A stretch of DNA of 64,000 bases from JAGSOU01 sp049974865 (GCA_049974865.1 JBNGCX010000011.1:10890-74889), one strand, 5' to 3'; shown: positions 17,995-27,162, counted from the first letter of the stretch. The notes: a model not told the origin generated them from the letters alone. Numbers and translations are program-made.

Positions 17995-18825
17995 ATGCCC
18001 GCAACCGCCCTCATCGCCGGCACCGGCGCCTTGCCCGTCCTGCTTGCCGACCGCCTCGAGGCCGAGGGGCAAAGCTTCCTGCTGGCCGAGATGGAGGGCC
18101 ACCCGGTCGAGGCGCGCCCCGGCTGGCGGGTGGAGCAATTCTGCATCGAGCAGCTCGCGCCGCTTTTCGAGCGCCTGCACGAGGCGGGGATGACCCGTGT
18201 CGTCTTTGCCGGCGCCGTGGCCCGACCCGGGATCGACCCGACCCGCATCGACCCCAAGACGGCGCAGGTCCTGCCGCGCCTCGTGGCCGCATTCCAGCAG
18301 GGCGACGACGCGCTGCTGCGCACGGTGATCGCGCTGTTCGAGGAGGCCGGGTTCGAGGTCGTCGGCGCCGAGGCCATCGCGCCCGAGCTGGTGCCGGGCG
18401 AGGGGGTGCTGAGCGCCGCCCAGCCCTCCGACGCCGACCGCAGGGATGCCGCGCGCGCGGCCGAGATCGTGGCCGGGCTCGGCGCGCTGGACGTGGGGCA
18501 GGGCGCGGTGGTGGCGCAGGGCCTGTGCCTGGCGGTCGAGACCCTGCCGGGCACCGACGCCATGCTGCGCTGGGTGGCCGAGGTGGCGGGCGAAAAACGC
18601 CCCGATCCCAACGGCGCGCGGGGCGTGTTCTACAAGGCCCCCAAGCCGGGGCAGGAGCGGCGGGTCGACCTGCCCGCCATCGGCCCCGAGACCGTCGCCG
18701 CCGCCGCCCGCGCGGGTCTGGCCGGTGTGGTGATCGAGGCCGGCGGGGTGATGATCCTCGACCGCGCGGCGACGCTGGCCGAGGCGGAGCGGGCCGGCCT
18801 GTTCCTCTGGGCGCGGAGGCCATGA
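17995..18825 (+). CDS. lpxI: UDP-2,3-diacylglucosamine pyrophosphatase LpxI
   Basis: LpxI hydrolyses UDP-2,3-diacylglucosamine to lipid X, replacing LpxH in most alphaproteobacteria. The 276-residue protein begins with the typical TALIAGTGALPVLLADRL segment and contains the ARPGIDPTRIDPKTA and TLPGTDAMLRWV regions conserved in this family (formerly DUF1009). It sits exactly between lpxA and lpxB, with a 4-base ATGA overlap to lpxB. No lpxH-like gene is seen in the window. Confidence 0.92.
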   Translation: MPATALIAGTGALPVLLADRLEAEGQSFLLAEMEGHPVEARPGWRVEQFCIEQLAPLFERLHEAGMTRVVFAGAVARPGIDPTRIDPKTAQVLPRLVAAFQQGDDALLRTVIALFEEAGFEVVGAEAIAPELVPGEGVLSAAQPSDADRRDAARAAEIVAGLGALDVGQGAVVAQGLCLAVETLPGTDAMLRWVAEVAGEKRPDPNGARGVFYKAPKPGQERRVDLPAIGPETVAAAARAGLAGVVIEAGGVMILDRAATLAEAERAGLFLWARRP

Positions 18826-19991
18826 CCCGGCTGTTCCTGATCGCGGGCGAACCCTCGGGCGACGCGCTCGGCGCGGCGCTGATGGCCGGGCTGAAGGAAC
18901 TGGCGCCGGGGGTGGAATTTCACGGCGTGGGCGGGCCGCTGATGCAGGCCGAGGGGCTGGACAGCCTGTTCCCGATGGAAGAACTCAGCGTGATGGGCCT
19001 GGCCGAGGTACTGCCGCGCTACCGCCACCTGATGCGCCGGATCAAGCAATGCGCGGCCGAGGTGCTGCGGATCACCCCCGACGCGCTGATCACCATCGAC
19101 AGCCCCGATTTCGGCCTGCGCGTGGCGCGCCGGGTCAAGGCGGCCTCCAGCATCCGCACGGTGCATTACGTGGCCCCCACCGTCTGGGCCTGGCGGCCGG
19201 GACGGGCGGCGAAGATGGCCGAGGTGGTCGACCAGGTTCTGGCGCTCTTCCCCTTCGAGCCGCCCTATATGGAGGCCGAGGGGATGCGCTGCGATTTCGT
19301 CGGCCACCCGGTGGTGGCGCAGCCGCAGGCCAGCGATGCCGAGGTCGCCGCCTTCCACGCCGCCCATGGCATCGCGCCCGACGAACGGATCTTGCTGGTC
19401 CTGCCCGGCTCGCGCGAGGGCGAGGTCGGCCGCTTGGCCCCGATCTTCGGCGAGGCGCTGCGCCCGGTGCTGGCGCGCCATCCCGGGCTGCGGGTGGTGG
19501 TGCCGGCGGCGCTGCCGGTGGCGGGGCTGCTGCCCGATCTGCTGGGGAAATGGCCCGGCGAGCCGGTTCTGCTGGACCCGCGCGGCCGGCGCGAGGACGA
19601 TGCGCTGGCCGAGAAGCGCGCGGCCTTCCGCGCCGCCGGGCTGGCGCTGGCCGCCTCGGGCACCGTGTCGCTGGAACTGGCGGCGGCGGGCACGCCCATG
19701 GTCATCGCCTATGACATGAACTGGATCAGCCGCATGCTGATCGCGCGCATGTTGAGGATCGACACCGTGACGCTGGTCAACATCGTCACCGCGACCCGCG
19801 CGGTGCCCGAGTTCCTGGGCGAGGCCTGCAAGCCCGCGCCGATCGCCGGGGCGCTGCTGACGCTGCTGGAGGACGAGGCGGCCCGGCAGGCACAGATCGC
19901 CGCCGGCGCCGAGACCATGCGGCGGCTGGGGCAGGGAGGCGAGGCGCCCGGCCTGCGCGCGGCCCGTGCCGTTCTGGACGGGTTGCGCTGA
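18822..19991 (+). CDS. lpxB: Lipid-A-disaccharide synthase
   Basis: LpxB, a family 19 glycosyltransferase at the inner membrane, joins lipid X and UDP-diacylglucosamine. The 389-residue protein starts with LFLIAGEPSGDALGAALM and contains VHYVAPTVWAWRPGRA, the LPGSREGEV nucleotide-binding motif and an SGTVSLELAAAGTPMV acceptor/donor region. It closes the operon that starts with bamA or fabZ. The ATGA overlap with lpxI indicates coupling. Confidence 0.96.
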   Translation: MTRLFLIAGEPSGDALGAALMAGLKELAPGVEFHGVGGPLMQAEGLDSLFPMEELSVMGLAEVLPRYRHLMRRIKQCAAEVLRITPDALITIDSPDFGLRVARRVKAASSIRTVHYVAPTVWAWRPGRAAKMAEVVDQVLALFPFEPPYMEAEGMRCDFVGHPVVAQPQASDAEVAAFHAAHGIAPDERILLVLPGSREGEVGRLAPIFGEALRPVLARHPGLRVVVPAALPVAGLLPDLLGKWPGEPVLLDPRGRREDDALAEKRAAFRAAGLALAASGTVSLELAAAGTPMVIAYDMNWISRMLIARMLRIDTVTLVNIVTATRAVPEFLGEACKPAPIAGALLTLLEDEAARQAQIAAGAETMRRLGQGGEAPGLRAARAVLDGLR

Positions 19992-20041
19992 GCCAACGTC
20001 CCGCGCCATACTCTCGCCGTATCCTTTCGGGAGGGACCGAC

Positions 20042-20374
20042 ATGCGCCGCGTGGCCCTGTGCCTGCTGCTCCTGACCAGCGCCGCCGCCCGCGCCGACGA
20101 GGCCGCGACGGTGGAGGGAACGGACATGACCGCCCCCTGCATGGAGCCGCCCGCGTCCCAGGAAGGCGTCGAGGTCGATGCCGAACACGGGGCGTGGTAT
20201 TACAGGCAGGCCTGTGCCATGTGCCATGGCCCCGCGGACATGGTGCGCGCGCGCATCCAGGGGGAAACCGAGGCCGAGCGCAGCGCCTGGCTCGACGTCT
20301 ATCTTCAGCACCACCACTGCGCGCCGGACGAGGCGATGCGGGCCGACCTGATCGCCTATCTATTACAGGACTAA
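20042..20374 (+). CDS. Small periplasmic c-type cytochrome-like protein
   Basis: This 110-residue protein has a clear Sec signal (residues 1-18, cleavage after AARA) and one heme-attachment motif CAMCH (C58, C61, H62), so it is probably a mono-heme c-type protein in the periplasm. A Met in the later segment DEAMRADLIAYLL could be the second axial ligand, and that segment looks like the C-terminal helix of small cytochromes c. An unusual QHHHC cluster precedes it. Spacing after lpxB is about 50 bases with its own GGGAGGG site. No specific partner is evident. I do not recognise a named family. Confidence 0.72.
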   Translation: MRRVALCLLLLTSAAARADEAATVEGTDMTAPCMEPPASQEGVEVDAEHGAWYYRQACAMCHGPADMVRARIQGETEAERSAWLDVYLQHHHCAPDEAMRADLIAYLLQD

Positions 20375-20390
20375 GGGGTAGGCGCGGGCG

Positions 20391-21539
20391 TTACCGTCCG
20401 CGCCAGATCCAGCCGCCGCCCAGGATGCGCGAGCCGCCGGTTTCGTAGAACACGCAGGCCTGGCCGGGGCTGACGCCCTCTTCGGGGGTCAGCAGCTCCA
20501 CCTCCGCCTCGGTGGGCGAAAGCGGGCGGATGATCGCCTCGCGCGGCGGCCGGGTGGAGCGGACCTTGACCGCGACATGCCATTCCTTTTCCGAGTCGAA
20601 GGCCGCGTCGCCCAGCCAGTTGATCTCGCGCACCGGCACGATGCGGGTGGCGAGCATCTCCTTGGGCCCGACGACCACCCGGCGGGTCTCGACATCCAGC
20701 TTGACCACGTAGAGCGGCTCGCTCAGCCCGCCGATCCCGAGGCCGCGGCGCTGGCCGATGGTGTAGTGGATCACGCCCTCATGCGTGCCCAGAACGCGGC
20801 CGTCGGCATGCACGATCTCGCCCGGTTCCGCCGCGCCGGGGCGCAGCTTCTCGATCACGCTGGCATAGTTGCCGTCGGGCACGAAGCAGATGTCCTGGCT
20901 GTCGGGCTTGTCCGCCACGGCCAGCCCGTATTCGGCCGCCAGCGCCCGGGTCGCGTCCTTAGAAGGTAGGTGACCCAGCGGGAAGCGCAGGTAATCCAGC
21001 TGCTCGGGCGTGGTGGAGAACAGGAAATAGCTCTGGTCGCGCGAGGGGTCGGCGGCGCAGTGCAACTCGGGCCCGTTCTCGCCCAGCTTGCGCTGGATGT
21101 AGTGGCCGGTGGCCATGCAGTCGGCGTCCAGCTCCTTGGCGGTTTGCAGCAGGTCCTTGAACTTCACCCGCTCGTTGCAGCGGATGCAGGGCACCGGCGT
21201 GGCGCCGGCAAGGTAGCTTTCGGCGAACTCGTCGATGACCGCGTCGCGGAAGATGTTTTCATAATCCAGCACGTAGTGCGGGAAGCCCTTTTCCTCGGCC
21301 ACCCGGCGCGCGTCGTGGATGTCGATGCCGGCGCAGCAGGCGCCCTTCTTGGCCAGCGCCGCGCCGTGATCGTAGAGCTGCAGGGTCACGCCGACCACGT
21401 CGTAGCCCTCATCGGCCAGCTTGGCCGCCACGACCGAGCTGTCCACGCCGCCGGACATCGCCACCACCACCCGGGTCTCCGAGGGGGGCTTGGCGAATCC
21501 AAGCGAGTTCAGCGCATCTGTCTTGCGGTCGAGGGGCAT
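20391..21539 (-). CDS. mnmA: tRNA-specific 2-thiouridylase MnmA
   Basis: MnmA thiolates U34 of Lys, Glu and Gln tRNAs using sulfur from a relay. The PP-loop SGGVDSS lies at residues 29-35. The first catalytic Cys is in the PCIRCNE segment and the second in GQACVFYE. The CMATGHY tRNA-binding region and SQDICFV are also present. The 382-residue length is normal. It faces the small cytochrome gene convergently and is divergent from sciP; the 122-base gap to sciP holds a CtrA box. Confidence 0.97.
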   Translation of the reverse strand: MPLDRKTDALNSLGFAKPPSETRVVVAMSGGVDSSVVAAKLADEGYDVVGVTLQLYDHGAALAKKGACCAGIDIHDARRVAEEKGFPHYVLDYENIFRDAVIDEFAESYLAGATPVPCIRCNERVKFKDLLQTAKELDADCMATGHYIQRKLGENGPELHCAADPSRDQSYFLFSTTPEQLDYLRFPLGHLPSKDATRALAAEYGLAVADKPDSQDICFVPDGNYASVIEKLRPGAAEPGEIVHADGRVLGTHEGVIHYTIGQRRGLGIGGLSEPLYVVKLDVETRRVVVGPKEMLATRIVPVREINWLGDAAFDSEKEWHVAVKVRSTRPPREAIIRPLSPTEAEVELLTPEEGVSPGQACVFYETGGSRILGGGWIWRGR

Positions 21540-21602
21540 GATCGTCTCCTGCGGGAAGTACGTGGGAATATAGGAAAATGCGAAATAGTCTCAAGCCCCG
21601 CA

Positions 21603-21617
21603 TTAAGGTCTCTTTAA
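21603..21617. promoter_or_regulatory. Perfect CtrA binding site upstream of sciP
   Basis: TTAAGGTCTCTTTAA fits the CtrA consensus TTAA-N7-TTAA exactly. It lies 45 bases before the sciP ATG and 64 bases before the mnmA start on the other strand. CtrA is encoded next to sciP, so this is the expected site through which CtrA drives sciP. Confidence 0.7.
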
Positions 21618-21661
21618 GTGAGATCGCGGCAATTTCCCCTTGTCACGCAGAGGGGAGAGCC

Positions 21662-21940
21662 ATGTTCATCAAACGCGTTAACGGGCCGCGCACCGTTTCG
21701 CTGCCGGACGGCAGCACCATGACCCGTGCCGACCTTCCTCCGGTGGACACCGAGCGCTGGGTCGCCAGCCGCAAGGCCGCCGTGGTCAAGGCCGTTGCCG
21801 CCGGTCTGATCACGCGCGAGGAGGCCAAGGCGCGCTACGCGCTGTCGGAAGAGGAGCTGGCGAGTTGGGAGAATGCGATCATCCAGCACGGGAAAGAGGC
21901 CCTGAAAGCGACAACCCTACAGCGCTATAGACAACTCTAG
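21662..21940 (+). CDS. sciP: CtrA inhibitor SciP (DUF1153 family)
   Basis: SciP is a small helix-turn-helix protein that binds CtrA and blocks its transcription activation in Caulobacter and relatives. The 92-residue product has the family core LPDGSTMTRADLPP, TERWVASRKAAVVKAV and the HTH segment GLITREEAKARYALSEEEL (about residues 49-67), then LQRYRQL at the end. The ATG at 21662 follows a GAGGGGAGAG ribosome site; an upstream in-frame extension is not conserved. It stands 91 bases before ctrA on the same strand. Confidence 0.88.
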   Translation: MFIKRVNGPRTVSLPDGSTMTRADLPPVDTERWVASRKAAVVKAVAAGLITREEAKARYALSEEELASWENAIIQHGKEALKATTLQRYRQL

Positions 21941-21978
21941 CGGGTGTTCCTACCATGCCTGACAGTGGTAACGTGTAA

Positions 21979-21986
21979 TTAACCAT
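21979..21986. promoter_or_regulatory. CtrA half-site in the ctrA promoter region
   Basis: TTAACCAT, the common CtrA half-site, is followed seven bases after TTAA by TACG, a degraded second half. It lies about 50 bases before the ctrA ATG and would allow autoregulation, as known in Caulobacter. No GANTC methylation site was seen nearby. Confidence 0.4.
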
Positions 21987-22031
21987 TCTTACGCACTGTG
22001 GTCAGGATTATTGAGTGGGGGAGAAATTTTG

Positions 22032-22745
22032 ATGCGCATATTGCTTGTGGAGGACGATCCGACGACGGCCAGGAGCATCGACATGATGCTCACCCACGCC
22101 AACCTGAACGTCTATGCGACGTCGCTTGGCGAGGAAGGCATGGATCTGGCGAAACTCTACGATTACGACCTGATCCTGCTCGACCTGCAGCTTCCGGACA
22201 TGAACGGGCACGAGGTCTTGCGCCAGCTACGCCTGGCCCGCGTCGATACGCCGATCCTGATCCTGTCGGGCTCTGACGACACCGAGAACAAGATCAAGGG
22301 ATTCGGGTTCGGCGCCGACGATTACCTCACCAAGCCGTTCCATCGCGAGGAACTGGTGGCGCGCATCCACGCGATCATCCGCCGGTCCAAGGGGCATGCG
22401 CAATCGGTGATCCGCACCGGCCGCCTGTCGGTGAACCTCGACGACAAGACGGTGGATGTGGACGACATGCCGGTGCACCTCACCGGCAAGGAATACCAGA
22501 TGCTGGAGCTCCTCTCGCTGCGCAAGGGCACGACCCTGACCAAGGAGATGTTTCTCAACCACCTCTACGGCGGCATGGACGAGCCCGAGCTGAAGATCAT
22601 CGACGTCTTCATCTGCAAGCTGCGCAAGAAGCTCAGCCAGGCCACCGGGGGCGAGAACTATATCGAGACAGTCTGGGGCCGCGGCTACGTGCTGCGCGAC
22701 CCCGAATCCGGCGCCGGCGGCGGGCATATCGCGCTGGGGGCCTGA
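22032..22745 (+). CDS. ctrA: Cell cycle response regulator CtrA
   Basis: CtrA is the OmpR-type master regulator that in this order controls motility, gene transfer agents and other cell-cycle or stationary functions. The 237-residue protein has a receiver domain (1-115) with acidic pocket ED(7-9), phospho-acceptor Asp51 in LLDLQLPDMNGHE and Lys in LTKPF. The winged-helix domain (about 125-230) ends in YIETVWGRGYVLRD. Its C-terminus ends in GA, not the AA that directs ClpXP degradation in Caulobacter. The start at ATG 22032 begins directly with MRILLVEDD and has a GGGGAGA site. Confidence 0.95.
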   Translation: MRILLVEDDPTTARSIDMMLTHANLNVYATSLGEEGMDLAKLYDYDLILLDLQLPDMNGHEVLRQLRLARVDTPILILSGSDDTENKIKGFGFGADDYLTKPFHREELVARIHAIIRRSKGHAQSVIRTGRLSVNLDDKTVDVDDMPVHLTGKEYQMLELLSLRKGTTLTKEMFLNHLYGGMDEPELKIIDVFICKLRKKLSQATGGENYIETVWGRGYVLRDPESGAGGGHIALGA

Positions 22746-22850
22746 CCGGGACGTGCCGGCCGGGATCCGCGGCCGCAGGCGACGCGCGGGCTGGACCTGC
22801 CCGGCCTGTCCTCCTATCACTTTCCGGGGACAGGCCGGGAGGGATGCGAA

Positions 22851-24971
22851 GTGTCCGAGACGAAGGCGGTTGGAGATCTGACCGAGGCGGAGGCCGCGGC
22901 CGAACTGGCGCGGCTGGCCGAGATTCTGGAAGAGGCCAACCGCGCCTATTTCCAGAAGGACGCGCCGGTGATGTCGGACGCGGAGTTCGACGCGCTGAAA
23001 CAGCGCAACGCCGAGATCGAGGCGCGGTTTCCGGCGCTTAAGCGCCCCGACAGCCCCACCGAACAGGTCGGCGCCGCCCCGGCCGAGGGATTCGCCAAGG
23101 TCACCCATGCCCAGCGGATGCTGTCGCTGGCCAATGCCTTCGAAGAGCAGGAGGTGGCGGAGTTCGGGGCCCGGGTGCGCCGCTATCTCGGCATGGCCGA
23201 GGATGCGCCGCTGGCTTTCACCGCCGAGCCCAAGATCGACGGGCTCAGCCTGTCGCTGCGCTACGAGGGCGGGCGGCTGGTGCAGGCCGCCACCCGCGGC
23301 GACGGCGAGGTGGGCGAGAACGTCACCGCCAACGCCCGCACCATCGCCGACATCCCGCAAGAGCTGGGCGGCGCGCCGGAAATCCTGGAGGTGCGCGGCG
23401 AGGTCTACATGAGCCATGCCGATTTCGCCGCCCTGAACGACCGGCAGGAGGCGGCGGGCGACAAGCGCTTCGCCAACCCGCGCAACGCCGCCGCGGGCTC
23501 GCTGCGCCAGCTCGACCCCGCGGTCACAAGGGAACGGCCGCTGAAATTCTTCGCCTATGGCTGGGGGCAACTGTCCGAGCCGCTGGCAAAGACGCAAAGC
23601 GACGCCATCGCGCGGCTGCAGGACCTGGGGTTCCAGACCAACCCGCTGACCGAGCTGTGCGACAGTACCGAGGCGCTGCTGGCGCATTACCGCCGGATCG
23701 AGGAACAACGCGCCACGCTGGGCTATGACATCGACGGCGTGGTCTACAAGGTCGACGATCTCGACCTGCAGCGGCGCCTCGGCATGCGCGCCACCACGCC
23801 CCGCTGGGCGATCGCGCATAAATTCCCGGCCGAGCTGGCCTGGACCCGGTTGGAGAAAATCGAGATCCAGGTCGGCCGCACCGGCGCGCTGAGCCCCGTG
23901 GCGCGGCTGACCCCGGTCACGGTGGGCGGCGTGGTGGTCTCCAACGCCACGCTGCACAACGAGGATTACATCGCCGGGCGCGACGCCAGCGGCAACCCGA
24001 TCCGCGACGGCAAGGACATCCGCGAGGGCGACTGGGTGCAGGTCTACCGTGCCGGCGACGTCATCCCCAAGGTGGCGGATGTCGACCTGTCGAAACGCCC
24101 TGAGGATGCCGAGCCCTACGAATTCCCCACAGAATGCCCCGAATGCGGCTCCGATGCCATCCGCGAGGACGGCGACGCGGTGCGCCGCTGCACCGGCGGG
24201 CTGATCTGCCCCGCGCAGGCGGTGGAGAAGCTGAAGCATTTCGTCTCGCGCGCGGCCTTCGACATCGAGGGGCTGGGCGCCAAGCAGGTGGAGCAGTTCT
24301 ACCGCGACGGCTGGATCAAGGAACCCGCCGACATCTTCACCCTCGAAGAGCGGTACGGCAGCGGCCTGCAGCAGCTCAAGAACCGCGAGGGCTGGGGCGA
24401 GAAATCCGCCGCCAACCTCTTCGCCGCCATCGACGAGCGGCGGACCATCCCGCTCGACCGGCTGATCTTCGCCCTCGGCATCCGCCACGTGGGCGAGGCC
24501 GCCTCGGATCTGCTGGCGCGGTTCTATGTGAGCTGGGAGAATTTCCTGAACGCGATGACCAGGGCCGAGGTGGGAGAGGGTCCGGAATGGGAACGCCTCA
24601 CGGGCATCGACGGGGTCGGCCCGGTGATGGCGACCTCGGTGGTCACCACCTTCCACCAGGAGGCCGAGCGCGACTCGATCGACCGGCTGGTGGAATACCT
24701 GACGATCGAGGATGCTGAGCCGCGCGGCGCGGTGGACAGCCCGGTGGCGGGCAAGACGGTGGTCTTCACCGGCACGCTGGAAAAGATGACCCGCGCCGAG
24801 GCCAAGGCACGGGCCGAGGCCCTGGGGGCCAAGGTCTCGGGCTCGGTGTCCAAGAAGACTGACCTTGTTGTGGCCGGGCCCGGGGCCGGATCGAAGGCCA
24901 AGAAGGCCCAGGAGCTGGGGGTGGAGACCATCGACGAGGATGCCTGGCTGGAGCTGATCGGGGACGCATGA
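22851..24971 (+). CDS. ligA: NAD-dependent DNA ligase LigA
   Basis: LigA seals nicks in replication and repair. The 706-residue protein shows the Ia domain, adenylation Lys128 in the KIDG motif, the OB fold, a four-cysteine zinc finger (CPECG then CTGGLIC), helix-hairpin-helix repeats (LTGIDGVGPVMA) and a C-terminal BRCT domain (about 630-706). It starts at GTG 22851 after a GGGAGGG site; the GTG is supported by length. A 4-base ATGA overlap with recG makes a replication/repair pair. Confidence 0.97.
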   Translation: MSETKAVGDLTEAEAAAELARLAEILEEANRAYFQKDAPVMSDAEFDALKQRNAEIEARFPALKRPDSPTEQVGAAPAEGFAKVTHAQRMLSLANAFEEQEVAEFGARVRRYLGMAEDAPLAFTAEPKIDGLSLSLRYEGGRLVQAATRGDGEVGENVTANARTIADIPQELGGAPEILEVRGEVYMSHADFAALNDRQEAAGDKRFANPRNAAAGSLRQLDPAVTRERPLKFFAYGWGQLSEPLAKTQSDAIARLQDLGFQTNPLTELCDSTEALLAHYRRIEEQRATLGYDIDGVVYKVDDLDLQRRLGMRATTPRWAIAHKFPAELAWTRLEKIEIQVGRTGALSPVARLTPVTVGGVVVSNATLHNEDYIAGRDASGNPIRDGKDIREGDWVQVYRAGDVIPKVADVDLSKRPEDAEPYEFPTECPECGSDAIREDGDAVRRCTGGLICPAQAVEKLKHFVSRAAFDIEGLGAKQVEQFYRDGWIKEPADIFTLEERYGSGLQQLKNREGWGEKSAANLFAAIDERRTIPLDRLIFALGIRHVGEAASDLLARFYVSWENFLNAMTRAEVGEGPEWERLTGIDGVGPVMATSVVTTFHQEAERDSIDRLVEYLTIEDAEPRGAVDSPVAGKTVVFTGTLEKMTRAEAKARAEALGAKVSGSVSKKTDLVVAGPGAGSKAKKAQELGVETIDEDAWLELIGDA

Positions 24972-27055
24972 GCGGGCGTCCCGACATCCTGTTCCCGCTT
25001 TTCGCGGAGCTGGAGGGGCTCGACGGCGTCGGGCCCAAGACGGCGCGGCTGTTCCAGCAGATGGAGGTGGAAAAGCCCCGCGACCTGATCTTTACCCTGC
25101 CGCATTCGGGCGTGGACCGGCGCCGCCGGGCCAGCATCCGCGAGGTGGCGCCGGGCAGCACCGCCACGGTCGAGGTGCGGGTGGGCGCGCATGTGCCCTC
25201 GCGCGGGCGGGGGCCCTACCGGGTGCAGGTGCAGGATGCCGAGACGGCCTTTCAGCTGGTCTTCTTCCACGCCCGCGGCGACTACCTGCAGCGCCAGCTT
25301 CCGCCCGGCGAGCGCCGGGTGGTCTCGGGCAAGGTGGAGCTGTTCGACGGGGTGGCGCAGATGGCCCATCCCGACCATATCCTGCGCCCCGAGGAGGCCG
25401 CTCAGATCCCCGATTTCGAGCCGGTCTACCCCCTGACCGCGGGCCTGACGCAACGGGGCATGACCCGCGCCGTGGCCTCGGCGCTGGACCGGCTGCCCGA
25501 GCTGGAGGAATGGATCGACCCGGCGCTTCTGGCGCGCGAGGGATGGCCGGGATGGGCCGAGGCCGTGCGCGCCGCCCATGCGCCCGCCGGCAGTGCCGAT
25601 CTCGGCCCGAGGGCCCCCGCCCGGCAGCGGCTGGCCTATGACGAGCTGTTCGCGCATCAGCTGACGCTGGCGCTGGCCCGGCAGTCGGCGCGGCGCGGCG
25701 CGGGCAAGCCCACCGAGGGCGACGGCCGGCTGAGGCGCAAGGTGCTGGCAGCACTCCCCTACACGCCCACCGGCGCGCAGGAGCGCGCCATGGGCGAGAT
25801 CGCCGGGGACATGGCCCGCGACCGCCGCATGAACCGGCTGCTGCAGGGCGATGTGGGCGCGGGCAAGACGCTGGTGGCGTTCATGGCGCTGCTGGTCGCG
25901 GTCGAGGCCGGCGGGCAGGGGGTGATGATGGCGCCAACCGAGATCCTCGCCCGCCAGCATCTGGAAAGCCTGCAGCCGCTGGCCGAGGATGCGGGCGTGG
26001 TGCTGGAGCTGCTGACCGGCCGCGACAAGGGGGCGGAACGGCGCGCCAAGCTTGACGCGCTGGCCCGTGGCGACATCCAGGTCCTGGTCGGCACCCACGC
26101 GGTGTTCCAAAGGGACGTGGCATTCCACGACCTGCGCCTGGCGATCATCGACGAACAGCACCGCTTTGGCGTGGCCCAGCGGATGGAGCTGACGGCCAAG
26201 GGCCGCGGCGCGCATGTGCTGGTGATGACCGCCACGCCCATCCCGCGCAGCCTGTCGCTGGCGCAATACGGCGACATGGATGTCTCGGTGCTGGACGAAA
26301 AGCCGCCGGGCCGGACGCCGGTCAAAACGGCGCTGGTCTCCTCGGGCCGGATGGACGAGGTGGTGGAGCACCTGCGCAGCGCCATTGCCGAGGGGCGGCA
26401 GGCCTACTGGGTCTGCCCGCTGGTGGGCGAGAGCGAAAGCATCGAGGCCACCGCCGCCGAGGAACGGTTCAAGCGCCTGCGCGCGGCCCTGGGCGAGGGG
26501 CAGGTGGGTCTGGTGCACGGCCAGCTGCCGCCGGCCGAGAAGGACGCCGCGATGGCGCGTTTCGTGGCGGGCGAGACCAAGGTTCTGGTGGCGACCACGG
26601 TGATCGAGGTGGGGGTGAACGTGCCCAACGCCTCGATCATGGTGATCGAGGGGGCGGAGCGGTTCGGTCTGGCGCAATTGCACCAGTTGCGGGGGCGCGT
26701 GGGGCGGGGGGCCGCGGCCTCGACCTGCCTGCTGATGTACGACCCGCCGCTGACCGAGGGCGGGCGGCGCCGGCTGGAAATCCTGCGCGAAACCGAGGAC
26801 GGCTTCCGCATCGCCGAAGAGGACCTGGCCATGCGCGGCGCGGGCGATCTGATCGGCACCGCGCAATCGGGCTTGCCGCGCTTCCGCATCGCGGACCTGG
26901 AGCGGCAATCGGCCCTGATGGCCGTGGCCCAAAGCGACGCCCGGCTTCTGCTGCAAGAGGACCCCGGGTTGCAGGGGGCGCGCGGCCGCGCCGCGCGCGT
27001 TCTGCTGTGGCTGATGGAAGAGGACAAGGCGATCCGTTTGATTTCAGTGGGTTAA
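24968..27055 (+). CDS. recG: ATP-dependent DNA helicase RecG
   Basis: RecG remodels stalled forks and branched DNA. The 695-residue protein has the N-terminal wedge/OB region, the HhH-like start LEGLDGVGPKTARLF, Walker A GDVGAGKT, the DEQH box in IIDEQHRFG and motif VI-like HQLRGRVGRG. The length is normal. It overlaps ligA by 4 bases. Directly downstream lies a cluster of GTTC repeats and a tiny membrane-protein gene. Confidence 0.97.
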   Translation: MSGRPDILFPLFAELEGLDGVGPKTARLFQQMEVEKPRDLIFTLPHSGVDRRRRASIREVAPGSTATVEVRVGAHVPSRGRGPYRVQVQDAETAFQLVFFHARGDYLQRQLPPGERRVVSGKVELFDGVAQMAHPDHILRPEEAAQIPDFEPVYPLTAGLTQRGMTRAVASALDRLPELEEWIDPALLAREGWPGWAEAVRAAHAPAGSADLGPRAPARQRLAYDELFAHQLTLALARQSARRGAGKPTEGDGRLRRKVLAALPYTPTGAQERAMGEIAGDMARDRRMNRLLQGDVGAGKTLVAFMALLVAVEAGGQGVMMAPTEILARQHLESLQPLAEDAGVVLELLTGRDKGAERRAKLDALARGDIQVLVGTHAVFQRDVAFHDLRLAIIDEQHRFGVAQRMELTAKGRGAHVLVMTATPIPRSLSLAQYGDMDVSVLDEKPPGRTPVKTALVSSGRMDEVVEHLRSAIAEGRQAYWVCPLVGESESIEATAAEERFKRLRAALGEGQVGLVHGQLPPAEKDAAMARFVAGETKVLVATTVIEVGVNVPNASIMVIEGAERFGLAQLHQLRGRVGRGAAASTCLLMYDPPLTEGGRRRLEILRETEDGFRIAEEDLAMRGAGDLIGTAQSGLPRFRIADLERQSALMAVAQSDARLLLQEDPGLQGARGRAARVLLWLMEEDKAIRLISVG

Positions 27056-27062
27056 CGCTGAC

Positions 27063-27097
27063 GTTCCCTTTTGTTCGCAAATGTTCCTAAAAAGTTC
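27063..27097 (+). promoter_or_regulatory. LexA (SOS) box cluster: four GTTC repeats at helical spacing
   Basis: GTTC occurs at 27063, 27073, 27083 and 27094. The last pair, GTTC-CTAAAAA-GTTC, fits the alphaproteobacterial LexA box GTTC-N7-GTTC exactly; the first pairs have six-base gaps. The cluster lies 66 bases ahead of a 40-codon gene, where it would place that gene under SOS control. Confidence 0.65.
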
Positions 27098-27162
27098 TTT
27101 ACTTTCATCCCTGAATTTGAGAACAAAGTGGCAACACAGTTAACACCGCAAGGACCGCCGCC

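Noticed and set aside
27063..27086. First two GTTC pairs as separate LexA boxes
   Set aside because: Their gaps are six bases, not seven; only the last pair fits the consensus exactly, so they are counted as part of one cluster.
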